Positions 36,354 to 44,590 of a stretch of 64,000 bases of DNA are shown here, piece after piece; the first letter of the stretch is position 1, and every line of letters starts with the position of its first letter. The notes beneath the pieces were generated by a model. That model made no database searches and was not told the origin of the DNA. It saw only the letters and a program-made list of their open reading frames with translations. Location of the stretch: the NCBI GenBank assembly GCA_934663775.1, contig CAKUKU010000003.1, positions 62,001 through 126,000 on the forward strand, written 5' to 3'. This DNA comes from an uncultured Ellagibacter sp. Lineage in GTDB: Bacteria; Actinomycetota; Coriobacteriia; Coriobacteriales; Eggerthellaceae. The position numbers were made by a program, and so were the translations under genes.

Positions 36354-38807
36354 ATGGGAAGAACTTTCTGCAAGATTGTGCTTATCGCCCGCATGGGAGC
36401 GGGCTCGGCGACGCCTGCGCTGCGCGCAAAGCGCGCGCTCGAGGGGCAGGGTCACACGGTCTTTTTCTTCACGCCGAGCTTGTGGTCCGAGCTTTTCGAT
36501 GAGGCGGGGACCTTCGATGCTTATGCGCTGTCGCGATTTTTCGAGGTGCAGCGCCCCGACTGCCTCATGGTTGCCGAGGGCGTGGGCGTTCGCGGGCTTG
36601 ACGCGGCTGCTTCGTGCGGCGTCGCCGTTGGCATGCTCGCCGCTTCGCGCGCCGAGGCGGAGGCGAGCATCGGCGCATCTGCCGGCGCGCCTTTCGATTT
36701 CGCGATCACGGTTTCGGGGCGCTCGCTTCAGCTTGAGGACGCAGATGGGTTCGACGGCGTGGTCGCGTCGTGCGCCCCTTTCCCCGATGAGGCTTACGTG
36801 AGCACGCCGCTCGCGAACATGGTGGCTTTCGGACCTGGGGTTATGTGCCTTCAGGATGCGACCGTCGAGCGTGTGGCGTTCTTCGACGCGCTTGCCGCGG
36901 ATGAGCGCTTCAAGGGCGCGATTCGATGCTTCGGCGCCGGGTGGCCCGAGCGCTTCGCCGCCGATCCTTCCTTCACGCATATCACGTACTCTGCGCGTTC
37001 AAGTGCTGCATGTGTCGTTTTCGGGACATGCGAGGAGGGCGAGGACGAGGTGAGCGGTGACCCATCTCTCGCCACACCCGTCGACGCGCTTTTGACCGAT
37101 GAGGCCCTCGTGCTCGTTCGCGCTGATGGCGCGAAACTTGCCTGCGCGGGCGGGGGTCTTGTTCCGTGGCGTGCCGAGCGCATGGACATTTGCGAGAAGG
37201 ATTCTGCCGCGATGCGTGAGGCGCTCATCGCAGCCGTCGCCGAACGGTGCGATGGCTCAGCCGCATTCGAGAGCCGTCGCTTTCCTGCTGCCGTCGAAGG
37301 GCCCTTCCTCGACGGCGCGCTTCTCGCTGCGTTCGAAAACGTGCGCGAGCAGCTTGCTGAGCGTGGGCTTATGGCGGGCCTTTCCGCCCCGCGCACGGTT
37401 GTTTCGGTACTCGGTTATGTTGGTATGGGAAACTTCGGGGACGAATATATCCTGTCGACGGTCGACCGACGCCTGCGCGAGACGATTCCCGGATGCTCGA
37501 TCGTCGCTGTCGGCGAGAATCCTATGCATACGCTGCGGGCGCGCGGCATCTACTCGATCACGCTTGCGGACAAGTACGTGCTCGACCAGGTTCTCGCCGC
37601 ATCGTCTGGGGCGCTCGTGCTCGCCGGTCTTCTTTTTGATCAGGGAATTCGCTGGTCGATTGGCAAGGCGGAGCTTGTGTCCTCGATGCCTCACACCGAC
37701 TTGGCGGGCATTGCCGCCTATGTGGAACTTGCATACTTAAATGACGCGCGGCCGGTGTTCTACGGCATCGGCGCAGGCCCGCTCGATGTGGCGGACGGCC
37801 GGGCGCTGGTGCGGCTGATGGGGCGGTTGGGGTCGCTGTTCGTCACGCGCGACGAGGCGACCGCCGAGCTCATCAGGTCGTGCCGCGTCCGCGAAGAGCA
37901 GGTGGCGTCGCGTGCGGATGTCGCGTTTTTGGGGCATGTGGAGAAGACGCCGTTCGTTGGCGAATGGTTCGCGCGCGAAGGAATCGATCCTGTTGAGCGC
38001 AAAGTCGTGGCGGTGTCGCTGCGCGAGTACGAGAACGCGCCCGCGGATTTCGCCGAACGGGTGGCAAAGGCGCTTTCGCGTGTGGGCGAGCGCCATGCGG
38101 ATGTCGCGTTTACCGCGTGCATCCTCGATCCGAGCGATCGCAAGCTTGCCGAGCGCATCGGCTCGCTTCTTTCAGGCGGCGTGCAGCTTCGCATCTTCGA
38201 TGCGGGTGAGGCGATCGAGCCGGTGGTCGACTTCCTTTCTCGCTGCTCGGCTGGGTTCTCGATGCGTTATCATGCCTCGCTTCTGCTGGGCTCGTTCTGC
38301 AAGCCGTGCGTTGGCCTGGGGTATCTTCCCAAGGTGGTGTCGCTTTACGAGGATCTGGGGCTCTCTGAGACGCTTCTTCCCATGACCGCAGACGCCGCCG
38401 ACATCGAGGCGGCGCTCGAGTCGGTGCTCTCGTTCGGGGCCCAGCGCGCGTTCTCGTTGACGAACCGCGTGGCCGAACTGCGCAAGAAGAGCGCGGACGC
38501 CGAGGCGATCATGCTGGATGCGATTGCGCCCATCGCTCCTTCGAAGAGCGGGGCGCTTCCCGAGGAGTTTTTCTTGAGCAAGGTGACGGGCGATGTTGCC
38601 GAGAAAGGTCGCCTGCGTGGGGACGTGGCTCGAGAGCGGCAAAATACGGCAGTGGCGCAAGAGCGCTGCGACCAGGCGATTCGCGAGCGTGATGCGGCGC
38701 GTGCCGAGGTGGAGGAGTATGCGCACTCGTATTCCTATCGCGTGGGCTCGGCGCTGCTGACCCTCCCGCGCAAACTGCGCGAGGCGCTTTCAAAGGGTGT
38801 GAAGTAA
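36354..38807 (+). CDS. Two-domain protein: glycosyltransferase-like N-terminus and polysaccharide pyruvyltransferase
   Basis: An 817-residue cytoplasmic protein. Residues 1-330 resemble CgeB/DUF3880-type glycosyltransferases (GRTFCKIVLIARMGAGSATP at the start, then a VFGTC region), with low certainty. Residues of about 345-700 are a polysaccharide pyruvyltransferase domain (VSVLGYVGMGNFGDEYIL, FYGIGAGPLDVADGRAL, GFSMRYHASLL). The last 70 residues are an acidic and basic coiled coil ending in a basic amphipathic stretch, perhaps for membrane contact. Pyruvyl ketals on wall polymers are what SLH domains bind, and two SLH proteins are encoded within 16 kb. I took ATG 36354 because the conserved region begins there; earlier in-frame starts are possible. 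Confidence 0.85.
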   Translation: MGRTFCKIVLIARMGAGSATPALRAKRALEGQGHTVFFFTPSLWSELFDEAGTFDAYALSRFFEVQRPDCLMVAEGVGVRGLDAAASCGVAVGMLAASRAEAEASIGASAGAPFDFAITVSGRSLQLEDADGFDGVVASCAPFPDEAYVSTPLANMVAFGPGVMCLQDATVERVAFFDALAADERFKGAIRCFGAGWPERFAADPSFTHITYSARSSAACVVFGTCEEGEDEVSGDPSLATPVDALLTDEALVLVRADGAKLACAGGGLVPWRAERMDICEKDSAAMREALIAAVAERCDGSAAFESRRFPAAVEGPFLDGALLAAFENVREQLAERGLMAGLSAPRTVVSVLGYVGMGNFGDEYILSTVDRRLRETIPGCSIVAVGENPMHTLRARGIYSITLADKYVLDQVLAASSGALVLAGLLFDQGIRWSIGKAELVSSMPHTDLAGIAAYVELAYLNDARPVFYGIGAGPLDVADGRALVRLMGRLGSLFVTRDEATAELIRSCRVREEQVASRADVAFLGHVEKTPFVGEWFAREGIDPVERKVVAVSLREYENAPADFAERVAKALSRVGERHADVAFTACILDPSDRKLAERIGSLLSGGVQLRIFDAGEAIEPVVDFLSRCSAGFSMRYHASLLLGSFCKPCVGLGYLPKVVSLYEDLGLSETLLPMTADAADIEAALESVLSFGAQRAFSLTNRVAELRKKSADAEAIMLDAIAPIAPSKSGALPEEFFLSKVTGDVAEKGRLRGDVARERQNTAVAQERCDQAIRERDAARAEVEEYAHSYSYRVGSALLTLPRKLREALSKGVK

Positions 38808-39393
38808 CCGAAGGGAGCGCGGAGGGCGCGGAGGATGCGAAGAGCTCGGAGCACAGAGCGCGCCCTGCATGTTGGGCATGCTGGCGCAAAAACCGACTTG
38901 TCCCACGAGATGCACGGGCGGAGGGAGATTCCTGCACAAAAGCCGAGTTGTCCCACGAATTTCCCTCAACCTAGCGTTGATGCACAGGATGCGAAATATC
39001 GTGACCTGGGGTTTCTCTTCGGATGATTGCCGACATCCTCGTTTTCGGCTCGATTCGGGCGCCTCGCTCGCGGGACAACCCGGCTTTTGTGCCAGAATTC
39101 GCTTCCAGATGTGATTTTTGCGGGACAACTCGATATTCGTGGCAGGGCGGCGAGCTTCCTCCCGCCGCGCCCGAGGCGGCTTCTTCCTGCTGCGCCATCT
39201 GACGAAGACGGGAAGACGAGGAGCCCCTCCCATCGCCGGGAACCTTTTCCCCCGCCGGGAACCCTTCAATGGGGAGGAGCATTTTCCGCAAAGAAATAGC
39301 TGTCCGCCCCGTTACGCACCTAATTCGTTTTTTGGTATATCAATCGTTTGTATTCTGGTATGTAAAACAGTCGCATTTTGGTAAATAGCCAGT
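38808..39393. other. Gene-free region with two repeat families
   Basis: A stretch of 586 bases between convergent genes with no supportable gene. It holds a nested inverted repeat (38882-39144), a small hairpin (TCAAC 38966-38970, GTTGA 38976-38980), a doubled GCCGGGAACC word (39235-39244 and 39254-39263) and a tandem 23-base repeat (39326-39394). No typical terminator was seen. Confidence 0.65.
38882..39144. repeat. Nested inverted repeat: four copies of a 26-base unit
   Basis: Copies lie at 38882-38908 and 38933-38958 (plus strand) and at 39068-39094 and 39119-39144 (inverted). All share TTGTCCC with an AAAA-CCG core before it. The offset inside each pair is exactly 50 bases. Both outer and inner pairs are centred on about 39013. 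The inner pair matches over about 40 bases. Confidence 0.8.
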
Positions 39394-39394
39394 T
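39326..39394. repeat. Three tandem imperfect 23-base repeats
   Basis: Units 39326-39348, 39349-39371 and 39372-39394 each have a T-rich run, then TGGTA and an AT-rich half (TTTGGTATAT, TCTGGTATGT, TTTGGTAAAT). The GG pairs sit at exact 23-base steps. The last unit reaches the stop codon of the next gene. Confidence 0.75.
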
Positions 39395-40557
39395 CAAGCT
39401 CTCGTTTGTGCAATGAGGTTGACAAGGGATGCGCCCAGTTCCTCTTCGCGCTCAAAGCGCTCTATGACGCTCTCGAGCTCTTCTTCGGCGTTTTCGCCAT
39501 CATCATGCGCGAAAACGCCGTGGAGCCAGTTGCGCATCATGGCTGAAAGGCCGATGCGGAAGCGCGTGTAATTGCGAGCGAGGTTGCGCGGAACGTCGCG
39601 GCGGGAGCCGTTTGCAAGTTCGATCGATGCGCGAACGACATCGCCCATGGTGGGGAAGATATTGTTGGCCGTCGCAACGGCATCTTCGAAATGTGATTCA
39701 AGAACGGTTCCAAGTTTTGCTAGGCATTCTTTCTGCTGATCGAGAGGGAGCTGAAAAAGGTCGCAGCACAAAAAGTCCAAGATCCAATCCATGAGGCGCA
39801 CGGGGCAAAGGTCCATAAGTCCGCGCTTATTCCAGTGCGTGAGGATGGCGTCCACAATATCGATATGCTTGGGAACGCGCCACTTCGAGGAGTTCGCGAA
39901 GGTTGACATGAGCGAATCCTTGCGAGATAAGCGGTAATAGTACAACTTGTCCGAAATGAGCGCGGTTGTGTCGGCAAGGGGGTAAATGTCGAAGTGGAAC
40001 ACCTGGTCCTCCCCAAAGGGAACGCTTTCGTCGAAGCGAAGCTCGTGCGCGTCGACGAACCGCTTGCTCACAGCGGTACGCCATGCGAAGGGACGCGAAC
40101 TTTCGGCGAACAGAAGATTTTCCGAAAACCCGCGATACACCTTGTCGCGGGGGGCGAGCACGCGATCGAGCCACTCGTTGTTCGTCTTTTGGGGAATGCA
40201 ATGCGCTCCGAACGTCACGACATCGGCGTCGTTCGACTCGAATGCGGCGGCAACGGTCTCGCAAGCTTCCTCGGCAAGAAAATCATCGGAATCGACGAAC
40301 ATGAGGATGGTCCCTCGTGCCGCCTCGATGCCGGCGTTGCGTGCCGAAGAGAGCCCGCCGTTCGGCTTGTCGATGATGCGGATGCGCTCGTCGAGCGAGG
40401 CATGCGCATCCGCAATGGCCGCCGAGTGGTCAGTTGAGCCATCGTTTACGCAGATGATCTCTATATCGCGAAGCGTCTGCGCGCGCAAGGTGTCGAGGCA
40501 ATACGAAAGATAGCGTTCGACGTTGTAAATCGGGACGATAATGGAGACCTGGGGCAT
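39394..40557 (-). CDS. Family 2 glycosyltransferase
   Basis: A 387-residue GT-A glycosyltransferase: VSIIVPIYNVERYLSYCLDT, ICVNDGSTDHS, SSARNAGIEAARG and MFVDSDDFLAEEA. The C-terminal 200 residues are unique to the protein, with an acidic end rich in Glu. It starts 9 bases after the stop of the glycosyltransferase at 40567, and the two share a promoter near 41670. AGGA overlaps that stop and serves as ribosome site. Sugar donor and acceptor unknown. Confidence 0.92.
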   Translation of the reverse strand: MPQVSIIVPIYNVERYLSYCLDTLRAQTLRDIEIICVNDGSTDHSAAIADAHASLDERIRIIDKPNGGLSSARNAGIEAARGTILMFVDSDDFLAEEACETVAAAFESNDADVVTFGAHCIPQKTNNEWLDRVLAPRDKVYRGFSENLLFAESSRPFAWRTAVSKRFVDAHELRFDESVPFGEDQVFHFDIYPLADTTALISDKLYYYRLSRKDSLMSTFANSSKWRVPKHIDIVDAILTHWNKRGLMDLCPVRLMDWILDFLCCDLFQLPLDQQKECLAKLGTVLESHFEDAVATANNIFPTMGDVVRASIELANGSRRDVPRNLARNYTRFRIGLSAMMRNWLHGVFAHDDGENAEEELESVIERFEREEELGASLVNLIAQTRA

Positions 40558-40566
40558 GCGGCGATC

Positions 40567-41634
40567 CTAGCGCGTGAATCGATTGCGTATCGCGGCGAAG
40601 AATGCCCCCCAGCCCTTTGCGTTGATGAGAAGCTTCGACCTGGTGAAGATGCTGTCTTCGGGCTTGCCGCAGCGCCACGCGTGGAATTTCTCGGGCGAGC
40701 GCATGATCGAGGCCATGTCTTGCTGCTTCCACCACTCGAATGCCTGCGTGTCTATGCGGCCAGCTTGCGCATCTCGCTTGAAATCCTTGGAGAAACGCTT
40801 GAGGAACTCAAGCTTCAAATCATCCGACAGGCGATCGTAGTTCCACATGTAGCTATCGTACTTCATCTTCTCTTCGACGGTTACGAGATAATCCTTCTCA
40901 GGATGAGCTATCAAGAAGCGTTCAATCTCGTCGTATTCATCGCAAACGCAGTAAACCTTCGACGGCGAATTGACTGATGAAGCCTCGTTGTCTTGCCTGT
41001 AATGCAGGATCGCGTCATGCAGGCATGTGACTCGCTCGGCGCATGCCCACACTTTGAAGTCGAACCCTGCATCCTGATACGATGCGCCGGGCGTTTCAAG
41101 GAACCTGATGTTGTTTTCGTTGAGAAAATCCCGGCGATAGATTGCCGACCAGATGGAATTCTTGCGATAGAAAAGCTCGTATTCCGTTTTCGTATCGTAC
41201 AAGCGATCCGCCATGTCGGGCGTGACGGCCTCGAACAGCTCGTTTTTCGGTTCGGGGGTAGACCAGTAAAACCAGAAGTTCGCCTTCGCTACCTGCGCGT
41301 TGAATTTATCGGCCGCAACCACGAGCTTCTCGAGCGCATCGGGCTCGAAGAAATCGTCGGATTCGAGGATCCCCACGTATTCGCCGCGCGCAGCTTCAAG
41401 CCCCATGTTCATAGAGATGCCGTAGCCGGAGTTTTCCTTGTCGATCACGCGGAAGCGCTCATCGGTGTCGAGGTATTCTTGGATGATTGCGCGGGAAGAA
41501 TCTTTCGATCCATCGTTTATGCAGATGATCTCGATGTCTCGCAATGTTTGACTGCATGCCGAATCAAGGCATTCGCGCAGATACTTCTCGACGTTGTAGA
41601 TAGGCACCAGTAGGCTGACTCGGGGTTGCGTCAT
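40567..41634 (-). CDS. Family 2 glycosyltransferase
   Basis: A 355-residue GT-A glycosyltransferase: VSLLVPIYNVEKYLRECLDS, ICINDGSKDSS, SGYGISMNMGLEAARGEYV and ILESDDFFEPDAL. It is related in plan to the enzymes at 30533 and 39394. I took ATG 41634. A TTG at 41655 in the same frame is an alternative, because the GGAG upstream of the ATG is only three bases away. It is the first gene of a two-gene minus-strand unit. Confidence 0.9.
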   Translation of the reverse strand: MTQPRVSLLVPIYNVEKYLRECLDSACSQTLRDIEIICINDGSKDSSRAIIQEYLDTDERFRVIDKENSGYGISMNMGLEAARGEYVGILESDDFFEPDALEKLVVAADKFNAQVAKANFWFYWSTPEPKNELFEAVTPDMADRLYDTKTEYELFYRKNSIWSAIYRRDFLNENNIRFLETPGASYQDAGFDFKVWACAERVTCLHDAILHYRQDNEASSVNSPSKVYCVCDEYDEIERFLIAHPEKDYLVTVEEKMKYDSYMWNYDRLSDDLKLEFLKRFSKDFKRDAQAGRIDTQAFEWWKQQDMASIMRSPEKFHAWRCGKPEDSIFTRSKLLINAKGWGAFFAAIRNRFTR

Positions 41635-41669
41635 GGACTCCAACTTCTTTCGCAAGGATAATTTTTTTC

Positions 41670-41680
41670 ATTATAGCGAA
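41670..41680 (-). promoter_or_regulatory. Promoter (TTTCGCTATAAT) for the two-glycosyltransferase unit
   Basis: On the minus strand TATAAT (41670-41675) is preceded by TTTCGC, the same word as at 15004. It is followed by AT-rich sequence and then the start region of the gene at 40567. Confidence 0.6.
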
Positions 41681-41857
41681 AGACCAACCTGTGGCCTTTT
41701 CCCTCAAAATACCTGCATCAAGAGCAAACAATCGATGCTCGTTTCGCGAAGGACAGCGCTTTTCGGGCGCTTCACGCGAGGGGGGTTCTCGCGTTCATTT
41801 ACTATGGGTGCTGGACTTATGTTTATGGAAAGGTTTATGGAAAGCGGGAACGGCTAC

Positions 41858-42844
41858 ATGGCGAAGCAACGACTCGATTGGCTCGATATTGCGAAGGGGA
41901 TAGCGATCCTGCTCGTCATCGTCGGCCATACGGTGAACAACCCCTCGCCAATCCGCACGATCATATTCTCATTCCACATGCCGCTCTTCTTCATCTTGGC
42001 GGGCTACACGTTTCGCATCAAGCCATGGGGCGAGTTGCTGAAAACGTCGTTCACGCGTCTGCTGGCTCCCTATGCGCTCATCGTTTTCGCCTGGTGGGTG
42101 CCGACTTTCCTCACCTCGGGCGCGCCGATTACGCCAAAAGCGGTCGCGCAAGGGCTTGGCTCGCTGATATTCGCCTCAGGAACCAGGGTCGATGCGCTCG
42201 GCTTGAGCGAGGTGGGCATGTCGTGGTTTCTTGTGGCGCTCTTCCTTTCCCGCGTCATGCTCAATGCGCTTATGATCGCCTTCGAGCGATTCAACGTGGG
42301 CGTTGCTTGGCAGGCGCTTGCTTGCATAGCGCTTGCGTTTTGCGGCGTCAGCCTCTCGAAGCTGTTGGGAATCTATCTTCCCCTCGATGCCGATCTGTGC
42401 TGCTATACCGTGCTTCTCATGTGGTGCGGGCATATGATGCGCGCCTACAAGCTCGAGCCGACCCGGGCGCGTTGGCTCGTCGCACTGGGAATTGGAGTCG
42501 TATGGGTTGCCTGTATGCAGGTAAGCGGCCTTGAACTGGCGGCGCGCCATCTGGACAATCCCATACTCGCAACCCTCGGCGCCCTTGCCGGCACGTATTT
42601 CGTGTGCTGGGTGTCGACTCTTATAGAGAAATTGAAGGCCGTCGGGCCGTTGCGCTGGCTCGAACAGTTCCTCGTCTTTTGCGGCAAGAACAGCATGGCG
42701 ATTTTCTGCGTACACGCAATCGACTGGATGTTCCCGTGGCAGGCGATGCCCTCCCTGGGGGCGCTTCCCTTCTCCGGCGGTATCGCCTCGGTGCTTCGAT
42801 GCGCTGCCGATGTTTCGATCGCCTATGTGGTGAAAAAGGCATAG
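41858..42844 (+). CDS. Membrane acyltransferase, family 3
   Basis: A polytopic O-acyltransferase that probably adds acetyl or another acyl group to a surface glycan. It has 328 residues from ATG 41858. The N-terminal signature is RLDWLDIAKGIAILLVIVGH, where the His is catalytic in the family. FSFHMPLFFILAGYTF follows, then about ten predicted membrane helices. The start is uncertain: in-frame ATGs at 41825 and 41837 exist and none has a strong ribosome site. I chose the one nearest the conserved region. The next gene begins 24 bases downstream, so the two are likely cotranscribed. Confidence 0.88.
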   Translation: MAKQRLDWLDIAKGIAILLVIVGHTVNNPSPIRTIIFSFHMPLFFILAGYTFRIKPWGELLKTSFTRLLAPYALIVFAWWVPTFLTSGAPITPKAVAQGLGSLIFASGTRVDALGLSEVGMSWFLVALFLSRVMLNALMIAFERFNVGVAWQALACIALAFCGVSLSKLLGIYLPLDADLCCYTVLLMWCGHMMRAYKLEPTRARWLVALGIGVVWVACMQVSGLELAARHLDNPILATLGALAGTYFVCWVSTLIEKLKAVGPLRWLEQFLVFCGKNSMAIFCVHAIDWMFPWQAMPSLGALPFSGGIASVLRCAADVSIAYVVKKA

Positions 42845-42868
42845 GGCGCTATGGTAGGAGAAGGCGAA

Positions 42869-44590
42869 ATGGCACGGGGGAAAGCGTCCGCGGCGCGTAT
42901 TTGGCTCGGTGCGATAGCTGCGATCGTTATCGTGGAGGCGCTTTTGAACTGGGCTTCTTTGCTCGATGCCGCCGACTATTCCTTCTCGCTCAAGGTTTCC
43001 TGTGCACGAATCCTCGTCATGATCGGCGGGTTTTCGCTCTATCGCGCGTTTCGGCGCGATTCGCTGATCTGGCGCGTTCCGCTTGATTTCTCCCGGCGTT
43101 CCCAGCGAGTCGCGATAATAGCGATAGCGGCGGTGCTCTGCGCCTCGCTTTTCGGATTGAGCCGCATTTCGGGGCAGGCCGAATGGCTCGATCGTGGGGC
43201 CGTATACGAAGTCGGTATCCAGGCCGTGCAGGATGGCAACGAATACAATCACCTTGCCGATGCGTTCTTGGCGGGCAAAGTCGAGCTCGATCTTCCGCAA
43301 TCGGATATCTTGCTTTCGATGGATAATCCCTACGATACGCCGCTCCGCCAGCGATTGAACGCCGAAGCACATGAGCCCATTTACTGGGATTACGCATTTT
43401 ACCAGGGAAAATATTATTGTTATTTCGGGGCTCTCCCATGTCTGCTCACGTTTGTGCCCTACAAGGCGATAACGGGATGCGACCTGAGAACCGATTGGGC
43501 GGTCGTGTTCTTCGCCTGCGCGATGATGATCGCGGGAATCGCGCTGCTCTACCAGCTAGCCCGCGCGTACTTCAAGGAGCTTTCGCTCGGCGCGTTTCTG
43601 GTCGGCGTTGCGTTTCTCTACTGCTCGAGCGGCGTTCTTGAACAGGTTTTTCTTCCGCGCATCTATCCGATTCCCATCCTATCGGCGCTCTTCTTCTGCT
43701 TTGCCGGCCTTGCCGTGCTTTTGCGCGTGAAGCGGCAGTTTCTGGAAGATGCGCCGGTGAGCAAGCCCCTTCTCACCCTTGGCGCCTTCTTCGTTGCCTG
43801 CACGCTGGGGTGTCGCCCTCAGTATGTGCTGACGGCTGTGTTCATCGTCGCGATTTTCTGGCCGGAGATCCGCGCTCGGCGATTCTTCTCGCGTGCCGGG
43901 TTGGGGAACACGCTGGCGGTTATTGTGCCGTTTCTAGTCGCCGCTGTGCCTGTGTGCCTTTATAACCAGGTGCGATTCGGATCCCCCTTCGACTTTGGGG
44001 CCTCCTACAACCTGACCGGGGCGGATATGACGGCGTACGCGTTCGACCCACCTGCCATTGCGGCGCGCTCGCTCGAGTATTTGTTCTTGCCACCTGTCAT
44101 ACAAGGAGACTATCCGTTCCTCCATGCCGTTGACGACGTTGTGGGTTTGCCCGCCGTCATGTGGACGAACGAACCGGTTTTCGGCGGATTTTTCACGTTC
44201 GCGCCAGCGGCCCTTGCGGCATTCGCTCTTTTCGGGGCGCGCACGCGAAGGGAGCTCAAATCGCGCGGGGCGCTCGGCGTCTGCGCGACGAGCGCGATTC
44301 TCGCGGTGGTTGTCCTTGTGGTCGCAGGCTCCGTCTCTGGCGTCACCATGCGATACTTCGCGGATTTCGCGTGGCTGATCATCCTCCCGGCTACGATGGC
44401 TATCTGGAACGTTATGGCCGACGAGCGGGCGCAAGGTGGCGTGCACTCGTCGGGATGGTTGGCGGCATTGGTGCTTGCAGGCTTGCCTCTCTACTGCTGG
44501 ACGTTCCTCGCGACATCGCGCTTCGGCTCGATCGCGGATGCGTCTCCGGCGATTTACAACGGCATCGAAGCGCTTCTTCGCTTCTTGTGA
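42869..44590 (+). CDS. Large polytopic membrane protein, possible GT-C glycosyltransferase
   Basis: A 573-residue protein with about twelve predicted membrane helices. After the first helices a long outside loop carries DGNEYNHLADAFLAGKVELD, LSMDNPYDTPLRQ and YWDYAFYQGKYYCYFGALP. Acidic loops of this kind occur in GT-C enzymes that use polyprenyl-phosphate sugars, but I cannot assign a family. The start at ATG 42869 has AGGAGAAGG four bases upstream. It ends flush against the convergent gene at 44591 with no bases between the stops. Confidence 0.75.
   Translation: MARGKASAARIWLGAIAAIVIVEALLNWASLLDAADYSFSLKVSCARILVMIGGFSLYRAFRRDSLIWRVPLDFSRRSQRVAIIAIAAVLCASLFGLSRISGQAEWLDRGAVYEVGIQAVQDGNEYNHLADAFLAGKVELDLPQSDILLSMDNPYDTPLRQRLNAEAHEPIYWDYAFYQGKYYCYFGALPCLLTFVPYKAITGCDLRTDWAVVFFACAMMIAGIALLYQLARAYFKELSLGAFLVGVAFLYCSSGVLEQVFLPRIYPIPILSALFFCFAGLAVLLRVKRQFLEDAPVSKPLLTLGAFFVACTLGCRPQYVLTAVFIVAIFWPEIRARRFFSRAGLGNTLAVIVPFLVAAVPVCLYNQVRFGSPFDFGASYNLTGADMTAYAFDPPAIAARSLEYLFLPPVIQGDYPFLHAVDDVVGLPAVMWTNEPVFGGFFTFAPAALAAFALFGARTRRELKSRGALGVCATSAILAVVVLVVAGSVSGVTMRYFADFAWLIILPATMAIWNVMADERAQGGVHSSGWLAALVLAGLPLYCWTFLATSRFGSIADASPAIYNGIEALLRFL

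Noticed and set aside
38820..39300. Small open frames in the repeat region
   Set aside because: They have no ribosome sites, differ in frame between repeat copies and lack normal codon use.
39326..39394. A short CRISPR array
   Set aside because: Repeats are only partly conserved, directly tandem at 23 bases without spacers, and no cas gene is near.
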